64,000 nucleotides of DNA from Pinus tabuliformis (lineage: Eukaryota > Streptophyta > Pinopsida > Pinales > Pinaceae), in NCBI GenBank assembly GCA_031772625.1, contig CM062817.1, positions 946,738,327 through 946,802,326 of the forward strand. The letters run 5' to 3'. Position 1 is the first letter of the stretch, and the number at the start of each line of letters is the position of its first letter. A program made the translations under genes and the position numbers. Below the pieces are notes generated by a model, which saw only the letters and a list, made by a program, of their open reading frames with translations, was not told the DNA's origin and ran no database searches. Shown here one piece after another: positions 35,073-45,860 of the stretch.

Positions 35073-36780
35073 TTTTTCAACCTAAAGATCAATGCAGGAA
35101 TAAAGGGGTGATTGTTCCGTTTAAAATAAATTTTTAACGACGCTTTAGACACAACTTGCTTTTTCAATTTTAAAGAGTCGAGAAAAAGCTAAAGATGACT
35201 CTAGTCTCCTTCGATGTTTTAACGAGCCCGAAGTGACAAATGCTCGGATGGAATTTTTCTGTTATAGAGTCTGAAAAAGGCCAAAAGGAACTACTCTGGA
35301 GTTCTAGGCAGAGGGTGTGCCAAACTTTTCACAAAACCGCAGAATACTTTTTAGGGTACGGGCGGTCGATCTTCCTGAATGCTGTGTTCAGTGCATTGCG
35401 ATCAATAGGGCAACCGACACGGCTTCCTAAGGATAAAGGTTTTATGCCTATAGGGGTCTCCCAATATATACGCGACGGTACGTGGGAGCACAATCCGTAC
35501 TGGCGCTATCGTCCCTCAGGAGGAATCACCCACCATCAACGAGATCGACAGTCACCAGGCTTTACGACGCCGGAACACGTCTCTAGCCTAGACCTCTATG
35601 TTGTGTGTTATGTTGCAAAGCGTTGTTAAGTTCATTCATTTTATTTTAGGTTGATCTTTTTAGAAGTTTTCCTTTTGAGGTTCACCACAAGATGTATGAT
35701 ACAATTCCTAAATGCAGTCTAAAGATGATAAGCAAGCTTTATATCTTTCCAACTTTGAAAATCCTAGCTACTAAGGGAAAAGAAAGACACCATCTTTTCT
35801 CAAAGAGCAATCAACACAATCTAATGCACTTTTCCTAAATCAAACATGCAAACTATCAAAATGCAAATGCACAATGCAGGTGTTTGTTTTCCGCTTTCTT
35901 AGTATTGATGCCTACAAAGAAAGCTTTTTGTACAACTTTGAATTTGCTTTTAAATGACAAATACAAACAAGTTTACTTTTCCGAAATCAGAGAGGGTAGA
36001 AGAGATTACAACACTTAACGATTTCCGAAATGAATGCTTGTTACGACACTTAAAAGAGACAAACTCAAACCAAATGCAAAAGTAAATGTATAATCAACTG
36101 CAAACAGCCAATGAACTCTCTCCTAAGATCACGATCAACAGATCTGAATCAAGGGCTACAGGATGATTATTTCACTCATGCAAAGGAAAACTGTAAATGA
36201 CGCCACAAACACATAAAAACACTCACAGTCTTTTTGTACAAAAGGAGGCGAAATTTAAGCAGAGAAAAGGAGTTCTCAGACTGGTACCTATGCTGGTTAC
36301 AGGCTGCAAAAAATCAGAGATCAAAACAAGGCAAAACAGAGGAGAGAACCCCAGCTGCATAAGGCCAAACTAGTTCAGCGCAACCTCAACACAGGGGTTT
36401 TGACATTCAGCGCAGGTAGCCTTCACGGGACCTGCGTTGAAATGCAGAATCCCTTCACAGGGTCTGCGCTGAAGGAGAAACTCTCATTTCTCACTGGGTT
36501 CTGGGTCACAGATTGCTATTTAATCTACTGTTTTAGGCCAAATCAAAGCAACAAGCAAGGTGCAATCAAAGGGATGCTTTGAGGGAGTACTAAGATTTAT
36601 CACAAAGGATCATCAAATCATTTGTGAGTCCATTGTTCATATCATAGACAAGTCCAGTGATTGGATCAAAGCAGCAACTGTCTACTTTGCATCTAGGAAT
36701 AGCAGATGCAGTTCGATTGTTGCTGTTGAGTCTATGAAACAAACAATGATGGAAACACAAATAAAATGACTAAACAGATC
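35073..36780. other. Element F 5' leader
   Basis: 1.7 kb between the PBS and the gag-like ORF, with no gene recognised. More T-run plus AACGAGC-like motifs lie at 35130-35260. A stretch at 36385-36470 repeats the CATTCAGCGCAGGTAGCC sequence also found in the LTR. A long leader like this often carries packaging signals, but that is only inferred. Confidence 0.5.
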
Positions 36781-36798
36781 TCCCCAGCGGAGTCGCCA
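36781..36798 (-). other. Element F primer-binding site
   Basis: Minus-strand TGGCGACTCCGCTGGGGA, beginning with the TGG expected opposite a tRNA CCA end and placed next to the 5' LTR. Similar sites are common in plant gypsy elements. I cannot name the tRNA with confidence. Confidence 0.7.
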
Positions 36799-36801
36799 AT
36801 T

Positions 36802-37858
36802 TTCTGTGGGGAAAAATGCCTATGCAGGATGATCCTATCCACATAAGGTGTGACAGTGCCTTAGCAACAAACAGAGACAGCTATTCTAGTATTCTTCTTT
36901 TATGAATTAAGAATGAAGAGAGATGGATGGACTAACCGATGTATTTCGTTTGTCCCTCGATCCGGTTTCTCTTCTCTTGGAGAGTTCCCAGCTACTTGCC
37001 TTCTCGCTCACCCAGCTTCAAGAGGTTTCTGCAAGATCACAAGAAGAGAACACTACACAAGACATGGATTCATATTCATAACTAGTTCAGGATTAGAAAT
37101 AAACTAAACATACTAATGCAATCATACATCAAAGATACATCAGTATATAGGAGAAAACAAGATAGCTTTATTAATGAATAACAAGGTTCAGGAAGAGATA
37201 CAACCCAGAGGGCTCCAATCTAGCATCTCCTTCCCAGCAAATGGAATTCCTATCTTCACCCCCTTCAAAGCATTAAGCACCCAATGATTCCAATCTCAAA
37301 CCAACAACAATTCTTTGCAATAACAAAATTCCAGCCTCTAGATCTCATGGAGGAGAGATCCATATATAGATGTTTGGAGAGAGGATGAGTCAGCTTGAGC
37401 TCTGACTAGTGTCCTCTCCCTCTGTCAGTTCTTGATTCCACTTGGAGGTTCTTGCTTCCACTTGGAGATTTGGAACCTCTTACTCATCACTAGTCGAATT
37501 CACTGAGGCAAGTGTCATTGAGAAAGATTCTGGAAGCTTCCTGGGTTCTGACACCTCGTGGAATGAACTTACCACATGTCAACTCTCGCTCAGCGCAGGT
37601 AGCCAGTGTTGGCTTTGACATTCAGCGCAGGTAGCCAGTGTTGGCTTTGACATTCAGCACATACAGCTAGTGGAGCCACTGAATTGATCCTGAATTGACT
37701 TGTTTTTGAGCAGTTTCTGGTGCAGAACTTCTGTGAATTGCTGTGGTTTGTTAGCCTTGTTCCTCTAGGGGTAGGAACAACATGTTTAAGGACTTTGTAT
37801 CCCTTAGATTATGGACATTTCATGCTTATAGCTGTAAGGCACAAAAATGTCTATAACA
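36802..37858 (-). repeat. Element F, 5' LTR
   Basis: 1057 bases, co-linear with 29930-30986, ending ctataaca at 37858 and followed by the CCTGA target duplication. Confidence 0.9.
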
Positions 37859-37863
37859 CCTGA

Positions 37864-38096
37864 TCTTCAGTTTGACTATGCACCTCAGCAAAGGCTACAG
37901 ATGGTGATCTTGTGGCCTAAAGGGAACTAGTAGGTTGTTTAGAAATGATTTTCCTGGGGCCTACTGATGGCTGAGATTCTGTTTTCTTATAGATTTCGTC
38001 TATGAAGGTTGTTCGGCCAAGGGTCACCAGCCCCTTAGCTTTTTCGGGTTTGGATGGAAGCTTAATATTCTTTCTGGTTTTTTTTTGCTTAGTCAT
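37864..38096 (-). pseudogene. Giant element gag, N-terminal part
   Basis: Minus-strand frame from ATG 38096 (MTKQKKTRKNIKLPSKPEKA), very basic at the start, through LVTLGRTTFIDEIYKKTE to an in-frame TAG after PTSS, then SPSVAFAEVHSQTED up to the target duplication of element F. After the insertion the same frame goes on at 29929 with DFQEIENSTPKPLQEG. This ATG is the first one after the PBS in this frame and a natural gag start. The segment is too short to stand out as an ORF and is easy to miss. Confidence 0.78.
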
Positions 38097-38278
38097 GCAC
38101 TCAAATGAACTACTAAATTCTATTCAAACAAAGCAACAACAAATTTGTTAGGAAAGCAGATAGTGGAGCAGGGCTTTTACATGCTTCGCACACAGGTTCT
38201 TACCTTCCGTTTTTAAGATCCAACTCTTCCCTAGCAGGTTCGTACACTACTCTGAAAAAGACAAATGGCTACACTCTT

Positions 38279-38296
38279 TCCCCGGCAACGGCGCCA
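38279..38296 (-). other. Giant element primer-binding site (tRNA-Asp)
   Basis: Minus-strand TGGCGCCGTTGCCGGGGA, an 18-base complement of the 3' end of plant tRNA-Asp, three bases from the 5' LTR. This PBS is typical of Athila and many Tat elements. Confidence 0.92.
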
Positions 38297-38299
38297 AAA

Positions 38300-39979
38300 T
38301 GTAGAGCTATAAAAAGGGTCTCTTTCACCTCTAATTATCTCACATTAATATGTCAACCCGGGAGCATTTTGTTATTTCAAAGAGTGACTCAGTCTGAGGC
38401 TATCACTTGTCAGAGTAATGCTAGTAGTACAACGTTTAACAAAAATACAAGAGTAAATGGATGCTTGTCTATAACTAAGTTACTTCAAATGAATAAATCA
38501 CACACTCTAAAACTAGGCAACTTTATCAGTCAAGGGTTCGACAGCAATAGCCCATCCCTTTGGAAATTGATGGAAAGGAAATTAGAGCATGGACCACGGG
38601 TCTGGGAGCTAGGCAGTAAATGTCGAGGCTCACTACAGCCACAAATCGTCTCTCACACCAAAATAACAAATGCGAGTAAATGAAACGGCAGGTAGAAAAA
38701 TGGAACAACAAATAAGAAATCAAACAGCAAATCTGGAATGGAACAACAATGCTAAAATGGAACAGCAATTCTGAAATGGAACAGCAATCAAACAACTAAA
38801 TCTCGTGAGCAGTAATCAAGCTTTATCCTACCAACTCAAATGCACTCGTTGTAATCAAACATCAATCTTTCATTCTCCAGGCAAATCAAGCAGCACGCAC
38901 TAATGGAACAGCATTAATTACTAATAAGTTATGGAACAGCGTTTGGAAATCATACACACACACAACACACTTGAAGAGTAATCTGATCTAGCATCAATTG
39001 TCATCAACAGGAATACAACTGCGTTTCAAAATGGAACAACATTACTCCTGAATCGTAAAGAACACAACTTTCAGATAAATTCCATAACACGAATATACAG
39101 CATAAGAGCTCTGTAACAAAATAGTAACAATGTTCAGTTAAGTCTAATAATATTCAATCAACTCTGAAAGGATTAGTGATATAATGTAGAGTCAATACAA
39201 CAGTTATTGTCTATAAAAACATTAATGAACGAATCTTAACAGAGCATATGATGTAACTTATAAAGCATATCAGATTACCAAATAATGACGCTAAGCAAAC
39301 CACACAGAAATCAAATCGTAGTAATATAGAAGCAAGTGTCCTCCGGGGCCGAGCCCTTAGCCTCAAGGTACACCGCTTTAAGTTAATCCAGATGCAAAAT
39401 AAGATAATCACCAAGTTTATATTAATGCATAAAACAAAAAGTACAATGAGCCAAGTTCAACAAGACTCGATGATCAAAGTTCAATCTTTAACAGAAAGTT
39501 ACATAAAAGCATAATCCCCCAAAGCTAACAATGTCGTCCCTTTATATAAGGGTGACGGTGGAGATGTCTAGGCAATAAGATAAATAAAGCAGCGATCCCT
39601 CAAGATCGAAGATCCTGAGGGATTCGCCAAACTATTAATCCTTAATCACTTCTTTTCTCCTCCGCCAAGCTGGTGTCTTCTCCTCCTTTTCCGGACCAGT
39701 TTGCTTCAACCTGCTTAGCCTCGTTTGCACTCGGTCCTTCGTCAAAGGGATAGCAGTTACCCTATTCTTGTCTTTTTCTTTGGAACAACAGCTCCTCGTT
39801 TTTACCATTTCCTGCATAGGAGAATGACAACTATCAGCGGTTAAGTCTTGCATACTAATCCCACATGTTTTGTTATAATTCTTTATTGTTTTCCACATTC
39901 ATGATACAAAAAGGTTCACAAGTTCCACTGAAAAGCCATTGAAATGATCATCAAAAACATACCTTTTTAGTAATCCACA
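38300..39979 (-). repeat. Giant element, 5' LTR
   Basis: 1680 bases, partner of 6266-7946, flanked outside by TAAAG (39980-39984). A minus-strand TATA box at about 39550-39540 is conserved with the other LTR. Confidence 0.92.
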
Positions 39980-39984
39980 TAAAG

Positions 39985-41689
39985 CTCCTCTATGCTTGGT
40001 AACAAGCTTTATAAAGTAGGGTAGCAATGCAAAACCAACGTTAGTGTGGATTCAAGGCCTACAATTGTGGTCTTTGCTTCATCCATGCTGTCTTTCACCT
40101 CTGAGTTGATGAGGAGGTCATTTTGTCCTATAACAGTATATGCTTTAAAATTGCAAGCAATGTCGAACAAGACCCATCATGCACTTGCACTCACCTATGT
40201 CCCATGGGGTTGTTTAAACAGAAAGTGTGTTTGTCTTCATTGTTATCTCTTTCTTTCTTGTTGATCTGCACAACTAGATTGCTCATGGACGACGCCTTCA
40301 CCAACATGGGTCAACCAATGCATCGGTGGCTGCATTGGAAATATCACTTCATTTGATCAGGCCCATGCACTATTAGCTTAGGAGTAGGAGTAGTGTTTCT
40401 TTCAGTTGGTTTACTTGCATGCTTGTTTGCTTACATGTTTTGCTTGCTTATTTGTCTGCTTTCTTGTTTTCTTACTCACTTAGCTTTTGATTTTCCTTCT
40501 GCTTCTACTTTGCTTTATTATTTTTTTCTTTTTCTTTTTGTAGGTTAATTTCCCACGAAACAATATATGACTCTTGAAACAAGTTGGGTGAAATATAAGA
40601 GGACTTGTACTGCTACCACTACTTTCTTATCTATCATCCTGCCTATGTATGATGAAATTGTTACCATTAGTCCATGATACGTCCAAGGAAAATTTGGAGT
40701 GTTTGAAACAAACCTTGGTGAAAACACAATGCATGCACGCTAACTAGTGTCACCTACTCTAGTCGGTTATTTTTAGGTTAACCCTTGTTAGCTTAGTGAA
40801 GTAGAGTAAGGTGAGGGGGAAAACCTTAACAAGTACATCAAAGGTATATAATAAACCACTTCCTTGAGAGGAAAACCTCTTGTACTCTCAATAAGTTGGG
40901 ACCCCTCTTATGCCTCTTTAATGAATAAGTGCTATGCACAGTTGTGAAAATGAAAAAAAATGAAAAATTGAAAAGTGAAAATTTCAAGAAAATGGAAAAT
41001 GAATAAGGCGAAAGAAGAGAAAGGCTTCCTACGTAGAGAGGTGATGCAATTAATTCTGTCGAGGTACTGACTAGGCTCACAGGTAGTGGAGTGATGCTTG
41101 TATTCCTACATGACTCCGTTGGGGTACTGTCCAGGCCCACTAGCAGAGGAGCAAGAATAGAGATGAAACTAAGACTTTGTTGATTATATTACTTGTGCAA
41201 CAATATACCCCTCAGCCCCAATTGAAACAACCGTGTTTCCTTGGCTTGGAATGTGTGTCAATCGACCAAGATTTTGGTAGATGCTATATCTTACAATCAG
41301 GCTATTGTGAAACAAAGACGAACTAAGAATTGAATAATACTTCTAGAAGTGTTAGACTTGTTTTTCACGAACAAGGTCCATTCATAGAGTTGCAGTTCTA
41401 CCAATGTCTTGCTAGGTGTTGTAGTGGCTACAACCACCCTCCAAAATTTTTCCTTAGCTTCATTTTGGAGCCTCCCCACCAACCTTTCACAGAAGCGTGT
41501 CTTGCATTGTCAAGTACACAAGCTTCAGTGGTTCTCTTGCAAAAAGGAATTCTACAATATTGGGCAGTAGTCAATGGCTCTGCCTAGAAATTGTGCAAAT
41601 CTCCTACGTAGTTAGCCCAGCTCCCATATAGAAATGCACATTTTCTCCCACCAGTTGAGTAGCCTCTTACATGTTCAAGTAGGTTGACA
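39985..41689. other. Flank right of the giant element, no gene recognised
   Basis: It continues the sequence interrupted at 6260. Several short ORFs exist (for example 40046-40264 plus and 40838-41140 minus), but none has recognisable domains and none can be supported as a gene. Confidence 0.45.
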
Positions 41690-42835
41690 AGTTCCACTTG
41701 GGACCAAGGAAATTTTAGTTGCATGCATGGCTTTCTTTTGCTGGAATAGAAAAAGTCAACATGCAAAAAGCATCCATTGATTCAGGGAGCTATTTTTAGC
41801 AGCCAAAAGTTACATGAAAAGATCATTTTGGAACCTTTCCTCCAAGTGTCGCTTTTTCCTAGATCCATGGGATGCGCATCATGAGCCCAAACTTATTTAT
41901 TCGATGCATAAGAGCTCATTATTTCACATCTATCTTTGAGCTCTGACATCCCATAGCACATCCAGGACTCCTCAACACACCCGTCTCAGCTGCTCATGAG
42001 TAAGTGGTCTCATCTTGTCCTTTTTAGCATTTTTGTTGATTTGTTTCCTTGTGTGAGTGTTGTTTACTTGATTTTTTGAATGCTTTCTATCATATGCATG
42101 CATAATAGCTTGTATTAGCACCATTTTAGTTTTCATTTCAATCTCACTGTTGTCACATGCATGAAATTGTTTTGAATGAATGGTCGCAGTTACGATGACT
42201 CGCTTCACCCACATGCATGTTGTTCTGTTTTCTGAGTATTTTGTTCATTGTTTTCATGCACGATCATTTTCTTCTGATTACACTCATATCACCATGCATT
42301 CACTATCACATTTGAATTCAGTTGCATGTCAACAGATCTCGGTAGCCTTGTGCCAGACTCTACGTCACCAAGATAGCATGGCACAATCCTGAGAAGGAAG
42401 ACTTTTCCTTCCTCTCCAGAAATGCAAATTTCTAGCAAGCAATTTTTCCCTAGAATTGCTTTGCACAATACTAAGGGATAGTGACTATTGGCCCAAAAAA
42501 TTGAGCAATGCAGTCATTAAGCTAGTAGTCATTACTAGCCGAAATTATGCATTTCTCAATTCTAGCAGTCAGCAATCAGCCTAGATTGTGCATTGCACAA
42601 TTCCATTAGCTAGTCATGCCTCCTAGACAACCCAGACTACCTTTTGGGTAGTTCTAGCAGCCAGTCACCCAGCCTCCCAAAAGAAACTGTGCAATATTTT
42701 CTTATCAATCCACATGTATGCATTATATTGTTCCACAAATTTTCTGTGGTTTTTCCTTAAAAATCTCTTGCCATCCATGTCGCTTTCTCTTTAAATATTT
42801 TAGGTGTTCACCCACCTCTTAGCAGTACAGGATCA
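41690..42835 (+). other. Leader of the unknown ORF, copy 1
   Basis: 1.15 kb, recognisably the inverted counterpart of 62856-64000. It is T-rich and ends in an acceptor-like TTTAAATATTTTAG before GTGTTCAC. The other copy has ATATTTCAG at the same place, so an intron in the leader is possible. No coding is seen. Copy 2 reaches the window edge, so the homology may extend further. Confidence 0.6.
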
Positions 42836-45800
42836 ATGGCCTCCAAGAGAACAAGATCAAAGGACACTTATGGAAGTGCAATTGCAACAACAGTTGAGCG
42901 AGTGTCCTCAAGTCTACCGAGCTATGAAGATACCAAGTTGTTTCTAGACAAGGACATCAAGCTGAAATGGCAATAGGTCAATGATGCATTTATAGGCACA
43001 TTTGGGGAAGACCTCGAAGACCGCCAAGTGTACATGAACATTCAAAAGTATGCCTTGTATCATATTACATACAAATACCCCGTGCTCTCGTGCACAAACA
43101 TGATACACTAAATCATCTCACACACTAACCCCAAGACAATGACCTTGAGCAATGTCAGCGGGATGAAGATTGCAACCTTCAGGATAGAGGATTATGATGA
43201 TATGTATCATATGTCAGAGCCTGTGACTATTATGGAAACTCCCTTCATCTTACCTAGTAACAATGCCAACTCTAGAAAAATTCTGAACAACTGGGTGAAG
43301 GAGCCGGATAGGTTTAGGATGACACCCAACCAGATCTACAAGACAAAGATATTGCAGAAGGCATATCAATACTAGGTCATTTCCGCATGTCTACTGTATG
43401 GCCAATAAAGCATGGAAACCTTACCACATATTTGGGTGATTTTGTTGTAACAAACAGACAGAGAAGGAAAACCATGTAACTATTCCTACATGTTGGCTCA
43501 TCAGCTAACGGAATAGGTAACAAGGGCTTGATAGTCACCCGAAGGCATTCAACCAGAAGTATACATGTCTGCTTATATCTTGGATGTTGTTTGTGCCCGA
43601 CACGATCTCGAGCTCGAAGTGGGCATGGTCATCACTGAAGAATGTTGTGAAGACTTATTGTAAGTTTCTATTTGAATTCAGCTTCAGAGGAGTTATCACA
43701 TGACTTTCGAACCATTTTGTCACCCAAGTTTACAAGATGATATTCTAACATGATCCACCGTGCATGTCGAAGTTGGAAATGGAGGCATTGATAGACATAG
43801 CTAATTGGTATGCCTCACTATCCAACACCTTCATGCGAATTTAGAGTGTGAAAAAGCCTCTACATGTTCTACTAAAGTTTTCCTTGGACATACTCATCAT
43901 GTAGGAAGTAGCATATCACATCTTGATAGTATTGATAGCTAGACTGCACCAGAAGCAGAGGGCACCTTGTCCCACTCTTCCATTGTGGATTGGGTTATAC
44001 AAGATCTATAGTTTCAAGAACGTGGATGTCAAAGCAGAGCAGATGAAGGAGTATACATTCGACCTTCAAAGTTACAATCCGTATGATGCACATTGTCTTG
44101 TGAAAGATCACTACAAGAGGGTACAGTTCAATTGGATCCATGGGCCATTTCATTGGGTAGAGGAGGAACCATGGAGAGATTTCTATAGTTTCAGCAGACC
44201 CAATGAATAGGTCAGCTTTGTTTTGGAGTGGTTAGGGAAGCAATGTGAAGTAGCAATAGTAGAGGTGAACATACTAGTGTGCACCAAGGGCAAGAGAAAG
44301 ATTGTTGATCACATGGAGGAAGAGAAAATTTGCAAGTTTTGATAAGATCCACTTGTAGAGAAAGAATTTATTACTATAGAAGCGAAGAGGCAACAACACA
44401 ATAAGTGAATCACACAAAGGAAAAGGGAGAAATGGAGAATGGAGGAGATAGATAAGGAGTTTCATGAGTTGAAGGAAGAACTCTAAAAGGAACAAGAGCT
44501 GTGCAAACAGGAGATGGAAGCGCAACAATAACAGGTGCAGTAGGGGGTGAAACATGTGCAAACAGATGAAACAATGCTCGTACAGTTAGCGGACTCATCA
44601 GAACAACTACCATCAAGAACACAAGGTGAACCATCGTAGGAGTAAGACTTCACTCATGAGATAGAGCAAGCACTTCAACAGTTGGATATAGATATGGAGA
44701 AACAGGAATTGGAATAAGACATAGACCTCATGCCTCATCACTAAGAGGTTGACTTGCCCACTTCACCTCATCTAGAAGATGAGCAAGTATCAAGCGACCA
44801 ACAAGGAGCTAAGATCCTTGGAGATCAGCCGGAAGGAGAGATGCACAACATCGCATTCGATGAGTCTCAACATAGAGTTGTGTAGTCTCATAGAGTGTCG
44901 ACTCCGAGAGATCATACATCTCCTGCACAAGTTGAGGAACAAGTGATCATGTCTGATGTGTGTAAACATCTAACAACCTTGGCTGATGCTACCAAAGTGT
45001 ATGTCAAAGCCACTGGCTCAAGTGTTCACTTTCTGATACCTAAGAATGAGTGAATGGCTAAGTAACTACAGACGGACAAGCAAGGAGGAGAGTTGGCTAT
45101 AGCATCCGCCCGAGTAGAATTGAAGAAGGAAATACTAGATGAAGTGTTGTCCCTTGACATAGTCATGTTGGCATTGTATTCCAAGTTTTTTATTGTGTAC
45201 AAGGTAGTCATCCATATCAACGGATCGCAGCAGTGATGTGTTACAAGAATACGTATCTTGGTGAATGTGCATGATGTGGTTGATTACATGTAAACATTGG
45301 CGATGAGATACAAGGGAGCGTTGCTTCAGTTGCATAAGATGATGAATCCAAAAATGGTCGAGCTGAAGGAACATATCCGGAGTTAGATTCGGGATTATGA
45401 AGAGCTCCCGCCGCCCATCACTAGTATACAGGATTCCCATGCATGTGTATTCAAGAGTATGGATGTTGTGGTGCACGCACATGCGATCCCATCTTTGGGA
45501 CTCTCACCCAGGTGAAGGCAAAGGCACAGGTCCAACTAGAGCTTGACTTGTAATTTGACAAGTTGATATGCATTGCCACCAGCCCAGAATTTTCCATCAG
45601 TGTAGACATCATGCACAAGTATGTTGTTGGTCCAGCCATATTGAAGACAATGATGCGCATGATTTCAGACGAGTTGGATAGAGGAGCCTGAGCAGTGTAC
45701 CCAAATGCTATGGAGGTAAGAGTCAAGATCAGGAAAGATGTCACCTTGGAGCACACAGATACTATCATGCACTACTGGTCTTGTCATCAGTGTGTTACTG

Positions 45801-45860
45801 TCAACCATAACAAAGATGTCAAAGAGTTGGTCTTCCAATTGTTGTTTGAGTCATAATGAT
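42836..45860 (+). pseudogene. Degenerate long ORF of an unknown element
   Basis: Coding remnants from ATG 42836 (MASKRTRSKDTYGSAIATT) over about 3 kb with many stops and at least one frameshift. Readable blocks: TMTLSNVSGMKIATFRIEDYD (43139-43375 open), MSAYILDVVCARHDLELE, LIARLHQKQRAPCPTLPLWIG and RVQFNWIHGPFHWVEEEP (43923-44210 open). The C-terminal part is rich in Glu, Gln and Lys with probable coiled coil (ELKEEL, KQEMEAQQ near 44450-44540). A second, inverted copy of its start is at 62637-62855, so it belongs to a dispersed repeat family. I recognise no gag, RT, transposase or host domain. It is probably the private ORF of a non-autonomous retroelement. Confidence 0.6.

Larger units (their letters stand above)
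29930..37858 (-). mobile_element. Element F: non-autonomous gag-protease LTR element
   Basis: 7.9 kb element in the gag of the giant element, with TSD CCTGA at 29925-29929 and 37859-37863. LTRs are of 1057 bases. The right (5') LTR is next to an 18-base PBS-like sequence; the left has an adjoining polypurine tract. The interior is 5.8 kb, with one real ORF (33708-35072, gag-like region plus protease). After the protease, coding fades near 33480 and no RT, RNase H or integrase is found down to the 3' LTR. This matches terminal-repeat elements that code only for Gag (TR-GAG type), here with protease. Confidence 0.88.
6266..39979 (-). mobile_element. Giant Ty3/gypsy LTR retrotransposon with nested insertions
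   Basis: Full-length element spanning 33.7 kb, minus strand. It is bounded by two LTRs of about 1.68 kb and a perfect 5-base target duplication TAAAG at 6261-6265 and 39980-39984. Inside the right (5') LTR lies an 18-base PBS complementary to the 3' end of tRNA-Asp. Beside the left (3') LTR is a G-rich polypurine tract. Order in transcription sense: gag, protease, RT, RNase H, integrase, palindrome array, third ORF. Subtracting the nested elements B (8837-20224) and F (29930-37858) with their duplications leaves about 14.4 kb. The PBS, the Athila/Tat-type protease and RT blocks and an ORF after pol point to the Athila/Tat branch. Stops, an RNase H deletion and an integrase substitution make it non-autonomous now. 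Confidence 0.9.

Noticed and set aside
40046..40356. Possible host gene exon to the right of the giant element
   Set aside because: Short, with no domain, no neighbouring exon with matching features and no support beyond being open.
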